Of a DNA stretch of 64,000 nucleotides, positions 54,883 to 63,149 are shown in pieces. This DNA comes from Bacteroides finegoldii DSM 17565 (lineage in GTDB: Bacteria; Bacteroidota; Bacteroidia; Bacteroidales; Bacteroidaceae), in NCBI RefSeq assembly GCF_000156195.1, contig NZ_GG688322.1:233811-297810 (forward strand), in the 5' to 3' direction. The translations under genes and the position numbers were made by a program. The notes below the pieces were generated by a model, which saw only the letters and a program-made list of their open reading frames with translations, had not been told where the DNA came from and did no database searches. Within the stretch, counting starts at the first letter, position 1. Each line of letters opens with the position of its first letter.

Positions 54883-55506
54883 TTACAAAACTATTCTTAT
54901 TAAAGTCGCATCATCCTCATATTCTTCATTTGTGGGTAGAGCTTTGTCTAACATCTGATTGACCTTGACTTGTTTATAAAGTCCGTCAGTACAAAGGAAA
55001 AGGGAACTTCCAGCATTGGCTTTCTGGCATTGGTATGGAATGTCATCTCTTAAACCTGCACCTTTAATGCACCTTGTGAGCAGGTACTTACCATATCCGA
55101 TATTCAGAGTGTGGTCTGTGCTTAATTGCTTCATTTCATCGTGGTCAGAAATATAAATTCTGACATTGCCCAACCAAGTATAGTGAATGTCTCTATCTTC
55201 TATAAAGGCGACAGCAACGGCTGCGCCCATTTTACTATGCATCTCCAAACTCTTTTTGGAAACGGCTTTGTCTGCAAATTCTAATGCCTTAATCAACAAA
55301 TCGCTGACAGTCATTTTATTTATGTGCTCACAAACAAAAGTTGTAATTGTGCTTACAATCAAATCTGCTGCCTCCTTGCCAAATGTTAAGCCACCCATAC
55401 CGTCTGCCAATACTGCGATAATCTTATCGTCTATTATTTGAAGGACTGACAGGCTGTCTTCATTTGAATTGTGCTTACCTTCTATTGAAAAGCTATCTAT
55501 TTTCAT
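54883..55506 (-). CDS. PP2C-type serine/threonine phosphatase
   Basis: 207 aa. Metal-binding motifs of the PP2C family: GKHNSNEDS, then VLADGMGGLTFGKEAADLIV; further Asp in FLCTDGLYKQV and DDATLIRI at the C terminus. No membrane segment. It overlaps the nucleotidyltransferase gene by 14 bases, so it is the third member of the AbiE-type operon. A phosphatase is not a standard component of AbiE systems. Confidence 0.88.
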   Translation of the reverse strand: MKIDSFSIEGKHNSNEDSLSVLQIIDDKIIAVLADGMGGLTFGKEAADLIVSTITTFVCEHINKMTVSDLLIKALEFADKAVSKKSLEMHSKMGAAVAVAFIEDRDIHYTWLGNVRIYISDHDEMKQLSTDHTLNIGYGKYLLTRCIKGAGLRDDIPYQCQKANAGSSLFLCTDGLYKQVKVNQMLDKALPTNEEYEDDATLIRIVL

Positions 55507-56368
55507 TGTTTTCTCCTTTCTTTAATACTTCAACCATTCCGATTAGTGCATTTCTCACAATCATATGTGAGTCGCTTGCAGAATACTTGCTACTCATAGA
55601 CCTGATTAGTGGACTGTTTTCATCCAGTTCTATTTGCGCTTGTAGTTGGTCGGTATAGAATTGCAAGTGTTCTTTTGTAAGAAATTCTTTCATTTCACAA
55701 GCAATCCATCGAGCACCACCATTCAAGAGGTCAAAACTTTCACTTGTTTCCTGCACCTCATCAGGAACTGGTTGTTTGAACGAAACGTATGCCAAATAGA
55801 AATTGTCCATTATATAAAGCATATCGGCTGCGTCTTTGTCTGTGAGCAAGTGCCTGTCAAGCCAAGTATCAAATTTAATGAGGAATTGTCCTGACAAAGG
55901 AGCCATCTTTATTGTAATGGCGTCTTCAATCACCACTGTATCGGCTATATTCATTACGTCTCTAAAACATTTGACCGACATTTCAGGATTGCCTTCAGGT
56001 GGCCATGCGACTTTTTCGTCTTCCTCCAATTCTCCGAAAGGCACAATGTCTATTTCGTAGTCATTCTTTCCATCCACACCTTTATAATAAAATCGCTGTT
56101 TCGGTTTACCCTTGACAAAATTGTTTTTCAATAAATTTTCCGACAATAACTCGAACTGACTCCAATCTTTCAAGGCAATAGCCACATCAAGATCAGATGT
56201 TCTTCTACGCGAAGGCGGCATTTCAAGTATTTCCATAGCAATGTCTCTTGCCAGTGCGCCAACAACATACACATCCAGTTGCAGGTCGTTCATTACTTTA
56301 CTCAATGCTTCAAGGGTGTCATAAAGCAAATTATTCTGTAAAGTATCTCGTGTGATTTTATATTCCAT
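55493..56368 (-). CDS. Nucleotidyltransferase, AbiEii-like toxin candidate
   Basis: 291 aa. The nucleotidyltransferase signature is present: VVGALARDIAMEILEM followed by RTSDLDVAI with the Asp-x-Asp pair and IDIVPF with the third Asp. This fits DUF1814/AbiEii-type enzymes, which can modify tRNA or another substrate and stop growth. It overlaps the AbiEi-like gene by 11 bases and the phosphatase gene by 14. Confidence 0.78.
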   Translation of the reverse strand: MEYKITRDTLQNNLLYDTLEALSKVMNDLQLDVYVVGALARDIAMEILEMPPSRRRTSDLDVAIALKDWSQFELLSENLLKNNFVKGKPKQRFYYKGVDGKNDYEIDIVPFGELEEDEKVAWPPEGNPEMSVKCFRDVMNIADTVVIEDAITIKMAPLSGQFLIKFDTWLDRHLLTDKDAADMLYIMDNFYLAYVSFKQPVPDEVQETSESFDLLNGGARWIACEMKEFLTKEHLQFYTDQLQAQIELDENSPLIRSMSSKYSASDSHMIVRNALIGMVEVLKKGENNENR

Positions 56369-57350
56369 TTTCTTTTATTCTTAATGCGGCCTCATGGCAA
56401 CGGCTGTCTCCAGCACCCATTAAATCCGCGTAAATGACTAATTTTGGGGCAAGGTTTAGTTTGCTTTCCCCTATCCAAAATTTCTTGTAGATGCGTATTT
56501 CCCCATTTGGGGCAGGCATTACCGCACCGGTACGAAGAAGCAACGAACTTGCTACATCTGAATAAATTTCAAATTCACCGGGGATTAAGTAACCATCTAC
56601 TAAGTTGGCTCCACAATCACCTCCCCAATACATACCTTCGGGAAGAAGCATTTCTTTCCATTTTCTTCTATGCTCCGGACTGCGGAAGGTCATCCGATTG
56701 ATGAGTAATTTAGGTTTCAAAAATTCATTGTATTGCTGTTGCCACCATTCGACAAGTTCTTCGCGCATCGAAATCTTTCTGCCTTTTTCAGTTTGCACCA
56801 AGTACTGTTTCGCTTTCAACAAATCAAAAGCTTTCGTGATAGTGCCCAAAGACAGCCCGACTTTCTCTTGAATCTCACGATAAGCCCAATTGACGCTTTC
56901 AGGATTTTGCAAGAAGAATAAGATGAGCTTGATGTTTGTCTCACTTATTTTTGAAGTAGAACTTGGTTTAGTGGGGGTGTTGTCTTTTTGGCCGGCAATC
57001 TTAATGATTAGACTCTTATGTCTGATATCACAATTTCCTACTTTGTCTATCCAATTGATTTGATTGTCCGAAAGCGTATTGGCTAATTTGGGATAGATTT
57101 TATCAGTAATCAAAACCATAGGCATATTCCTATCGCTACTTTTACTTCTGATTCCGTCAACGACTGAAAAGATGTTGGCGTTGCTTATGGTTTTCTTTAT
57201 GTCACAATAAAACTTCAAGCTATTAATGCTAATAGTTTGGTCCAATTCGTCACAAATGACAATACAGTCATTCCTTGTTGTCGCCCTCAAATTGTTGATG
57301 GCTTCATGAAACAATTCCAAATAATCTGTTCTCATTGTTGTATCGTTCAT
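56358..57350 (-). CDS. AbiEi-like transcriptional regulator / antitoxin candidate
   Basis: 330 aa. A winged-helix segment near residues 140-200 (NWAYREIQEKVGLSLGTITK) precedes a C-terminal AbiEi-type domain. AbiEi antitoxins bind their own promoter and counter AbiEii. Here the promoter region contains matching palindromes (57351-57458), which supports this. The N-terminal 130 residues (ADP/Rossmann-like VICDELDQTISINSLKFYCD) are extra compared with the short AbiEi antitoxins, as in AbiEi_2/AbiEi_4-type proteins. Confidence 0.72.
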   Translation of the reverse strand: MNDTTMRTDYLELFHEAINNLRATTRNDCIVICDELDQTISINSLKFYCDIKKTISNANIFSVVDGIRSKSSDRNMPMVLITDKIYPKLANTLSDNQINWIDKVGNCDIRHKSLIIKIAGQKDNTPTKPSSTSKISETNIKLILFFLQNPESVNWAYREIQEKVGLSLGTITKAFDLLKAKQYLVQTEKGRKISMREELVEWWQQQYNEFLKPKLLINRMTFRSPEHRRKWKEMLLPEGMYWGGDCGANLVDGYLIPGEFEIYSDVASSLLLRTGAVMPAPNGEIRIYKKFWIGESKLNLAPKLVIYADLMGAGDSRCHEAALRIKENGI

Positions 57351-57458
57351 TGTTCATATAATGTTCATAAATTGATAAACACTGCAAATTTAGTGAACAT
57401 TCTTTGCTTTGCCAAATTTTGCGTTCATTATTTCATTGTGTTCACGAATTTATGAACA
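57351..57458 (-). promoter_or_regulatory. Promoter and palindromic operator of the AbiEi operon
   Basis: A strong minus-strand promoter: TTTG (57416-57413), a 20-base spacer and TAAATTTG (57392-57385). It is flanked by a 12-bp perfect inverted repeat TGTTCATAAATT (57362-57373) / AATTTATGAACA (57447-57458). Additional GTTCA(T/C) half-sites occur at 57344, 57352, and around 57393, 57423 and 57440. This array fits co-operative autorepression by the AbiEi-like protein. Confidence 0.75.
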
Positions 57459-57575
57459 TGCGTAATCTATAAACAAACGTTGCCCGTAGTCCATTTTTCT
57501 TTCAGAGAATAATTTATTCAGAATCAACAGTGTAATACTATATGGCATTTAGGTGCCAATAATACCTCTTTCATA

Positions 57576-57884
57576 TTACCTTTTGAATCGTGGCTTTATA
57601 TGAGTGGTGATGGAATTGGAAATTTGATTCAATTCCATCTTTACTTTGTATAACTGTTCTCTGGATAAAGGTGCAATGCAATGGATTAGCAAACCGTCCG
57701 ATACTATTTTTCTTTTTTCTCTGATGCCGTTTATACCGTCAAAGGGGATTTTGTCAGCACCGCAAGCCTTCATGTAGGCATTGACTGCATCGCGCATGGA
57801 ATATAAACCCAGTCCGATTTTACCCCAACGCACCAAAGCGTTCACCGCTTCGTTTTTTAATTTGTCAAGTCCTTCGTTCTTCAT
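57576..57884 (-). CDS. Small protein after the primase, unknown
   Basis: 102 aa, soluble (WGKIGLGLYSMRDAVNAYMK, then GADKIPFDGINGIREKRK). It starts 11 bases after the primase-helicase stop, so it is probably cotranscribed with it. It may assist replication; no family recognised. Confidence 0.6.
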   Translation of the reverse strand: MKNEGLDKLKNEAVNALVRWGKIGLGLYSMRDAVNAYMKACGADKIPFDGINGIREKRKIVSDGLLIHCIAPLSREQLYKVKMELNQISNSITTHIKPRFKR

Positions 57885-57895
57885 TATTTCATCAT

Positions 57896-60800
57896 TTAGA
57901 ATGGTAAATCCTCCTGAATGGGAGGTGTGGTATCGGAAGGGGTTGAATCGGAAAGATTGTCTTCCGACAAGTCCAGACTGTCAGACACAATTTCCGTTTC
58001 AAGATCCAGTCCGAAGGCATCCTTTAATTGCAGGTAATCAAAGCACAACGCTTTGGGGCGGTTTACCTTGACTTTCCTGACCTGCTCACCATTGATTACT
58101 TCTATCATGTAGTCCGGTAATCCGCCGGGCTGGAGAATGGTGAACCTGTCCTGTTTCAAGCCAAGGTACGAGGAGTGGGATTTTAAGTAGGACATGATGG
58201 TTGACCAGTTGGAGCGGTTAGCGGTGGCGTTCATGTTCCGGCTGTTGAACAGGGAAGCCACTGCCGCCATATTCAGATAGAGGATAGGACGGGCTTCCTT
58301 GAACTCAATGTCCTCCTTGACGGATATGGGACGGAAGGATTTCAAGTACCGTATGCGGTAATGCGCCTTTTCGATACATTTCCCTGATGTCTGGAATCCT
58401 TGTAGCATATTCCAGAAGTCGGCGATTTCAGAGCTTTCCTGCGCCAGCTCGTTCTGGTTACGGATGCCCCTGAATGCTGTTTCAAACAGCTCCGTATAAC
58501 TGAAAGGTACATGGATGACAGTCTCCAATGTGCGGAACGTGGCCAACGGGATGACCCAGTTGCCGAAGATGCGGTCATGGATCGTTTCGTTTTCCAGTTT
58601 TGTAGCCAGTTCCCGTTTGGTGATGGCATATATTTCAGGAAAGTTCTTCTCAAACAGTTCCCTATGGTTCAATATCTCTACCGTCAGATGGGTCAGCCCC
58701 AAATTGCAGAGAGCCACCAAATCCTCATAATTTCTTTTCTCCGCCTGGTTGAACGATGTCTTGGAGAAAGCAAGGAAGATGACACGGGTGTAAAGTGCCA
58801 TGTCCTGCGTGGGCTTGTCCTGTCCGCAAAGTGCCACGCCGGTAGTGACGATGGTCTGGGCCGCCATTCCGTCCGTACTTGTGTTCTTTTTAGTCTGGCC
58901 ACCGCCACCCCAAAGACCTTTGAGGTAGGCTATCTTGCGGATGTCAAGGTCGTTTTTGTACTCGTCCAATACAACAAGTGTGTTTACAGCTTGTGACACC
59001 CGGTCGTTCATGGCCGGTACGGAGGTGACACCGAGGTTGGGCGGGTCAACACCGTGCAAGAAGAATGACTGGAGGGAGGTGGCAAGGGTGGTCTTACCTG
59101 TTCCCTTTTCTCCGAAAAGGTTCAGGATGGGGAAATGCCGGGTACGCCGGAATATGATGTCACGGAACAGGGTGGACAGTAGGTAAGAAAAGGCGATGGC
59201 CGCATTCTCGCCGAACACTTCCACCAACCTTGTCACATAGTCGTAAAGTTTCACGCCGTTGCGGTTCTCGTGCACCATCAGCCTCTCAAACTGGAAGATT
59301 TCCTGATTATGGATATAGATTTTGGACGTGGCAGGAATGTAAAAAGCCTTGCTATTGATACCCCTTACGATACCTAATTCATCCACTTCCCTGAAAGTGC
59401 CGTCCATCAAAATGCCGTTGCCAAAGGCGAAGAAACCTTCCGTGTCATTCCAACCCAATTTCCGTATGCGCTCCGCTGTATCGGTTTTCGAGTAGAGATA
59501 TTCCTTGACACGGTTGAGCTTGTCAATCTTGGCCAACCACACATAGTTGCCCAAAGAGCCGACCTTTTGCTGAAAGTTACTCAACGAACAAAGTTCGGAT
59601 TCTTTCAGCTCGATGACACGGCACATGTTGTACATGTTCCGCATCCGAAAGATACGTGTTCCATTGCTCTCGTCCTCAATGTGGAACAGCGGTTCCATGA
59701 TGAAGTTGGAGATTCTTGCCGGCTCCTCGTCATCGTCGCCGGTGGCATAGTAGCAGTTCTCCCTTACAAACAGGCCGAACTGCCGCAATAATTCGGCATC
59801 CCGTTGCATTTCATTCATGGGCGCAAGCCGTTCATTCCTTTTCCGGGCTTCCCCACGCGCCTGTGCGACGGCATCACGCCACAGCTTCACCTTGCCGTGC
59901 AGTTTGGCCAGCTGCTCGATGCACTGGTCAAAGACAAGCTGATCCTTTACATAACGCATCAGGTCTGCTATTTCGGCCACGCATTTCCGCTCTTCCACCA
60001 ATGAAGAAGCGACAAGAAAACGTTTTTGAGCCAGCCAGATGATGAAATGCTTCTCTGCCAGCGAGGTGTAATCCTCTTTACTCTTGATGAAACTGTCCGC
60101 ATCATTTTTGACAAACTTCACTTGGAAAGTATCTTCGGACGGTATATTCTCACCGACAACCGAGGCTTTGACAAACGGAAGTTCCCTGACCGTCACATGA
60201 AACCCTTTCCTGATTGCCATCGCACCGTTCGCCATGACCGCCTCAAAGCCGGCACCGTATGGTTTGCCTTCCGTCACATCTGAATCGGGAATGAAACATA
60301 AGGATGATGTGTACTTTTTGAGCTGTTCAAACTGGCTGTCCGTCCATGCGGTGCCAAGTGCGGCCACGGTATTGTCAAAGCCGACAGACTGCATCCGCAG
60401 GACATCGGGTGCGCCTTCCACTATGATAAAGTAGTCAGCGTTACGTTGGCGGCTTGCCCTGTCGATGCCGAACAAGGTTTCCCCTTTGGAGTAAACCGGA
60501 CTGGTGGAAGAATTGATGTATTTCGGAGCTTTGGGATTGTGGCCGATGTGTCTTGCCGTATAAGCGATGATACGTCCCCATCTGTTCCTGATAGGTATCA
60601 TGATTCGTTGCCGAAACATGGCATAAATGTGTCCGTCCTCTCCACGTTTAAGCATTCCCAACTCAAAGAGTGCTTCTTCATTAAGCGACCTTTTTTGGCA
60701 ATAGTCAACAAAGAGGTTTCCGTCTATTGGGGCATATCCGATACCAGCCACGGAACAGAACTCTTCCGGCCATCTGCCATAGGCATAGTCACGGGCCTGT

Positions 60801-61213
60801 TTGCACTCTATATTATCTGTTGTCCTCAGACAGTTCAAAAAGTAGGCCTGTATATGATCCAAAGCGACAAGGAGAGATTCCCTGTGTTTTTCTTCGGCCA
60901 TTTGTTCCTCATTATATTCTTCCTGTGTGTATTCTATTTGGATATTATGATGTTTTGCGATGAATCGGACTGCATCCATGAATGAAAATCCTTCCTTCTC
61001 CATGATAAAGGTGATTGCATCGCCACCACGGTTACAGCTGAAGCAATGGAAAAGATTCTTTGCCGGAGAGACAGAGAATGAGCCTGTCCGTTCCTCGTGG
61101 AAAGGACAAAGCCCCATCAATGCCGAGCCTTTTCTTGAAAGTTTGACGTATGGGCGGAGGACATCTTCTATGGAAAGTTCCCTGACCTTGCTAATGGTCG
61201 ATTCACTGATCAT
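57896..61213 (-). CDS. Primase-helicase (CHC2 zinc finger, TOPRIM, AAA-like helicase)
   Basis: 1105 aa. The CHC2 zinc finger is at residues 36-60 (CPFHEERTGSFSVSP, then FHCFSC). A TOPRIM domain follows (YFIIVEGAPDVLRMQSVGF with Glu; SLCFIPDSDV with Asp). Near residue 700 is a P-loop, LFGEKGTGKTTLATS, with VVLDEYKND downstream as the Walker B/sensor region, in an SF3/DUF3987-type ATPase. I chose MISESTISK at 61213 because the upstream extension overlaps the HTH gene and lacks family residues. The protein could replicate or prime the transferred strand. Confidence 0.88.
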   Translation of the reverse strand: MISESTISKVRELSIEDVLRPYVKLSRKGSALMGLCPFHEERTGSFSVSPAKNLFHCFSCNRGGDAITFIMEKEGFSFMDAVRFIAKHHNIQIEYTQEEYNEEQMAEEKHRESLLVALDHIQAYFLNCLRTTDNIECKQARDYAYGRWPEEFCSVAGIGYAPIDGNLFVDYCQKRSLNEEALFELGMLKRGEDGHIYAMFRQRIMIPIRNRWGRIIAYTARHIGHNPKAPKYINSSTSPVYSKGETLFGIDRASRQRNADYFIIVEGAPDVLRMQSVGFDNTVAALGTAWTDSQFEQLKKYTSSLCFIPDSDVTEGKPYGAGFEAVMANGAMAIRKGFHVTVRELPFVKASVVGENIPSEDTFQVKFVKNDADSFIKSKEDYTSLAEKHFIIWLAQKRFLVASSLVEERKCVAEIADLMRYVKDQLVFDQCIEQLAKLHGKVKLWRDAVAQARGEARKRNERLAPMNEMQRDAELLRQFGLFVRENCYYATGDDDEEPARISNFIMEPLFHIEDESNGTRIFRMRNMYNMCRVIELKESELCSLSNFQQKVGSLGNYVWLAKIDKLNRVKEYLYSKTDTAERIRKLGWNDTEGFFAFGNGILMDGTFREVDELGIVRGINSKAFYIPATSKIYIHNQEIFQFERLMVHENRNGVKLYDYVTRLVEVFGENAAIAFSYLLSTLFRDIIFRRTRHFPILNLFGEKGTGKTTLATSLQSFFLHGVDPPNLGVTSVPAMNDRVSQAVNTLVVLDEYKNDLDIRKIAYLKGLWGGGGQTKKNTSTDGMAAQTIVTTGVALCGQDKPTQDMALYTRVIFLAFSKTSFNQAEKRNYEDLVALCNLGLTHLTVEILNHRELFEKNFPEIYAITKRELATKLENETIHDRIFGNWVIPLATFRTLETVIHVPFSYTELFETAFRGIRNQNELAQESSEIADFWNMLQGFQTSGKCIEKAHYRIRYLKSFRPISVKEDIEFKEARPILYLNMAAVASLFNSRNMNATANRSNWSTIMSYLKSHSSYLGLKQDRFTILQPGGLPDYMIEVINGEQVRKVKVNRPKALCFDYLQLKDAFGLDLETEIVSDSLDLSEDNLSDSTPSDTTPPIQEDLPF

Positions 61214-61413
61214 AATGCGATTAAGATATTCCAACAGTCTATGATTGACTGTCCCAAATATTTCGGACGGCAAACATTGTCTGGGTTGATCGGCCTGATA
61301 TAACCGCGCTCCCTGTACTTGCGTAATGTCTTGTGGCTTATGCCCAATTCGGCACAAGTCCGTTTAACTGAATAGACCCCATTAGGGTCACAAGTAGGTT
61401 TTAATTCCTTCAT
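61210..61413 (-). CDS. Helix-turn-helix protein, excisionase-like
   Basis: 67 aa, a MerR-type HTH: YSVKRTCAELGISHKTLRKY, then RERGYIRPINPDN with a wing-like R-x-K/Y. This length and motif match the small excisionase (Xis) proteins of ICEs. It overlaps the primase start by 4 bases. Confidence 0.8.
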   Translation of the reverse strand: MKELKPTCDPNGVYSVKRTCAELGISHKTLRKYRERGYIRPINPDNVCRPKYLGQSIIDCWNILIAL

Positions 61414-61527
61414 TAGCTATAAATTCATGATGAACAGCCCCATAAATATGTTTGTTTGCCACATTGACGGGGTAGTTCTAACTGTCAACATAGCCATAAT
61501 ATTGTTTGAATACTCGCCTTTTTACCG

Positions 61528-61824
61528 TCATTCCAGATCATCTTTCGTAATGTCTTTGTCGAAATAGTCCTGAACGATACGCTGCAACAGGCGCAAGTCG
61601 GCCGTCCTGTACTCGACCTTGCCCGGTCTTTTGTATGCTACCACTTTTCCCATGCGCCTCCATCTTTCGACGTTGCGGCGGCCAAACATTTCATAAGCCC
61701 TTCTTTGACTGATAAATTCAGGGTCGTTGTTGTCTGACTTCAAAAACTTTACGATTCTTGCAGCAAGGTCATTCAGAAAGATGTCATACGGAATAAGGCG
61801 GTCTAAAAACTGCATGAATGCCAT
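61528..61824 (-). CDS. Helix-turn-helix protein of the control region
   Basis: 98 aa. The central part has FISQRRAYEMFGRRNVERWR and GKVVAYKRPGKVEYRTADL, a winged HTH with a basic wing, like DUF3853-type small DNA-binding proteins near Xis genes. It precedes the Xis-like gene by 114 bases and follows the 63-aa gene by 5. Function: probably regulation of excision or replication. Confidence 0.72.
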   Translation of the reverse strand: MAFMQFLDRLIPYDIFLNDLAARIVKFLKSDNNDPEFISQRRAYEMFGRRNVERWRRMGKVVAYKRPGKVEYRTADLRLLQRIVQDYFDKDITKDDLE

Positions 61825-61829
61825 ATTCC

Positions 61830-62021
61830 CTATATGATACGTTTAACGGTTATTGTTTGGGTTTCCCTGTTCGTCTTTGTTTTGAACTGCCTGTTATAAA
61901 TAGCTCCCAGTTCGGAGGCTTGCGTGCGGACGCTTTTCAGCCTTGAAATGGGGAATGTGACTGTACCGCCTACTTCGAGGGCAGTAAGTGCTGGGCGAAT
62001 TTTTTCCAAGTTTTCTGCCAT
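61830..62021 (-). CDS. 63-aa protein, unknown
   Basis: First gene of the minus-strand control unit: MAENLEKIRPALTALEVGG then TVTFPISRLKSVRTQASELG, mixed alpha/beta and basic at the C terminus. Only 5 bases separate it from the next gene. No family recognised. Confidence 0.55.
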   Translation of the reverse strand: MAENLEKIRPALTALEVGGTVTFPISRLKSVRTQASELGAIYNRQFKTKTNRETQTITVKRII

Positions 62022-62025
62022 AATC

Positions 62026-62057
62026 TTTGGATATTTAATATTTAATGTTTAACTTTG
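62026..62057 (+). promoter_or_regulatory. Promoter of the XRE gene
   Basis: TTTG (62026-62029), a 20-base spacer and TAACTTTG (62050-62057): a near-perfect Bacteroides promoter, giving a leader of about 100 nt before the XRE start at 62167. It overlaps the ATTTAATGTTTAA repeat, so a repressor bound there would block it. Confidence 0.7.
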
Positions 62058-62143
62058 TACCCACTAATATAGTGTATTACACCTGCAAAGTAACACAAAA
62101 TGGTTTATATACACAAATATTTGTTTGACTATTTAATGTTTAA
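62040..62143 (+). repeat. Two ATTTAATGTTTAA direct repeats in the divergent control region
   Basis: Identical 13-mers at 62040-62052 and 62131-62143, in the gap between the 63-aa gene and the XRE gene. The first overlaps the -7 box. The arrangement suggests operators for the XRE protein or the HTH proteins. Confidence 0.6.
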
Positions 62144-62166
62144 GGTCTAATTATTGACTTAGCCCT

Positions 62167-62619
62167 ATGGATATAGACATAAAAAACGTACATATAGGTG
62201 AGGCAATCGAGAAACGTCGCAACGAACTTGGATTGAGTAAATCCGAGCTTGGACGGAAAATTGGTGTGCCGCAACAGCATGTCAACCGCATACTGGAGAG
62301 GGAGACTATGGAGACCAAACGCCTTATCAAGGTCAGTGAGGCTTTAGGCTTTAATTTCTTCACACTGTTCTGCCCTGTCCAACACCAGATATCCGCCTAT
62401 CTTGCGGCAGTGACGTTGGATGGTAATGCCCACAATATTATTGGTGATGCCGAACTCGCCTCTCAACTGGCCAAAGCTCAGACAGAGATAGAAAGCCAAA
62501 GGGGCACTATTGCACTCCTGAAAGAACAGGTGGATAGTCTGAATGCGCAAATAAACCGTCTTGACTCTAACTTGAAGGATAAGGACGCAATTATAGAACT
62601 ATTAAAAGAAAGGAGATAA
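62167..62619 (+). CDS. XRE-family regulator with C-terminal coiled coil
   Basis: 150 aa. Lambda-repressor HTH at residues 10-65 (IGEAIEKRRNELGLSKSELG, then GVPQQHVNRILE). A coiled coil (QTEIESQRGTIALLKEQVD) fills the C-terminal 60 residues and would mediate dimerisation. Transcribed opposite to the primase unit. It is probably the element's master regulator, but this is inference from position. Confidence 0.85.
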   Translation: MDIDIKNVHIGEAIEKRRNELGLSKSELGRKIGVPQQHVNRILERETMETKRLIKVSEALGFNFFTLFCPVQHQISAYLAAVTLDGNAHNIIGDAELASQLAKAQTEIESQRGTIALLKEQVDSLNAQINRLDSNLKDKDAIIELLKERR

Positions 62620-62735
62620 ATGACTTGAAAGTTGCTATAGACGAATAGCAGGGAATCATTGAGTAAAAAATGCGATGTAGTGCTTATCAGTCGCTTACAA
62701 TAACAATGTAAGTTTTTGATTATTAATAATGTATT

Positions 62736-62765
62736 GCAGCGGCGCAAGCCGCCGTCGAAGAGTAG
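62736..62765 (+). repeat. Right attachment site: ppdK 3' end, copy B
   Basis: Ten codons AAAQAAVEE plus TAG, aligned without gaps to ppdK codons 898-907. The first 11 bases equal copy A; beyond that, positions differ largely synonymously. There is no ppdK upstream, so it is a displaced target-gene end. Confidence 0.8.
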
Positions 62766-62856
62766 AAAATTCGATTAAATCAATATTAAACAAATATTCG
62801 CTTACTCCGGGATTACACTGGGAAATTAAGCTATTGAATATCAGTGATATATTGAT

Positions 62857-62883
62857 GTGGCGCAGGCAGCTATAGAAGGATAG
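62857..62883 (+). repeat. ppdK 3' end, copy C (probably the native end)
   Basis: Codes VAQAAIEG plus TAG, aligning to the ppdK end, with GGCGCAGGC identical to copy A. It is followed by a terminator of the ppdK type at 62921. The 118 bases between copies B and C carry CGCTTACTCCGGGATTACAC, reminiscent of the CTGCTTACAC repeats, so they may be the tip of an older element. Confidence 0.7.
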
Positions 62884-62920
62884 TCAAATACACTGGTTAG
62901 GTACTTAACTATCTGTTATG

Positions 62921-62963
62921 TAGGCTGTAATCATCTCATAGAGTTGGTTGCAGCCTATTTTTT
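62921..62963 (+). terminator. Native ppdK terminator (displaced)
   Basis: Inverted repeat TAGGCTG (62921-62927) / CAGCCTA (62951-62957) followed by TTTTTT. The stem shares GGCTG..CAGCC with the hairpin after ppdK at 4310-4348. It now lies beyond the ICE and does not terminate ppdK. Confidence 0.7.
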
Positions 62964-63053
62964 CAGCCGATTATTTGCTATTACTAGTTGCGATGTTTAC
63001 TCAAAGTTTACACTTGCTCAAGATGTGTACTTTATGAAAAACTAACTAAAAAG

Positions 63054-63084
63054 TTGTTTTAATCAAAAAAGGGTTATACTTTTG
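63054..63084 (+). promoter_or_regulatory. Promoter of the outer-membrane protein gene
   Basis: TTG at 63054-63056, a 20-base spacer and TACTTTTG at 63077-63084, giving a leader of about 60 nt. The rest of 62620-63149 holds the two ppdK remnants and the terminator but no gene. Confidence 0.6.
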
Positions 63085-63149
63085 TTCCCCGAAAAATTAA
63101 GGTATTAGGCTTTTAAGAGACCTGAATGTTTAACTAAAACAACGATAGA

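Larger units (their letters stand above)
4254..62746 (+). mobile_element. Integrative and conjugative element in the 3' end of ppdK
   Basis: The element runs between two copies of an 11-bp core, GCAGCGGCGCA, at 4254 and 62736, each embedded in a ppdK C-terminal coding sequence with its own stop. Just inside the left end are a tyrosine integrase, a relaxase with an accessory protein, a complete Bacteroides-type tra operon, a coupling protein and a primase. Cargo includes a ten-gene DNA-processing operon and an AbiE-type operon. Size is about 58.5 kb. Exact crossover points cannot be fixed from one sequence; the boundaries given are the limits of the shared core. It has the CTnDOT-like transfer module but not the tetQ/ermF cargo. 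Confidence 0.85.

Noticed and set aside
4283..62735. tRNA gene as integration target
   Set aside because: I saw no cloverleaf or tRNA-like 3' end at either boundary; the repeated sequence at both ends is the ppdK coding end.
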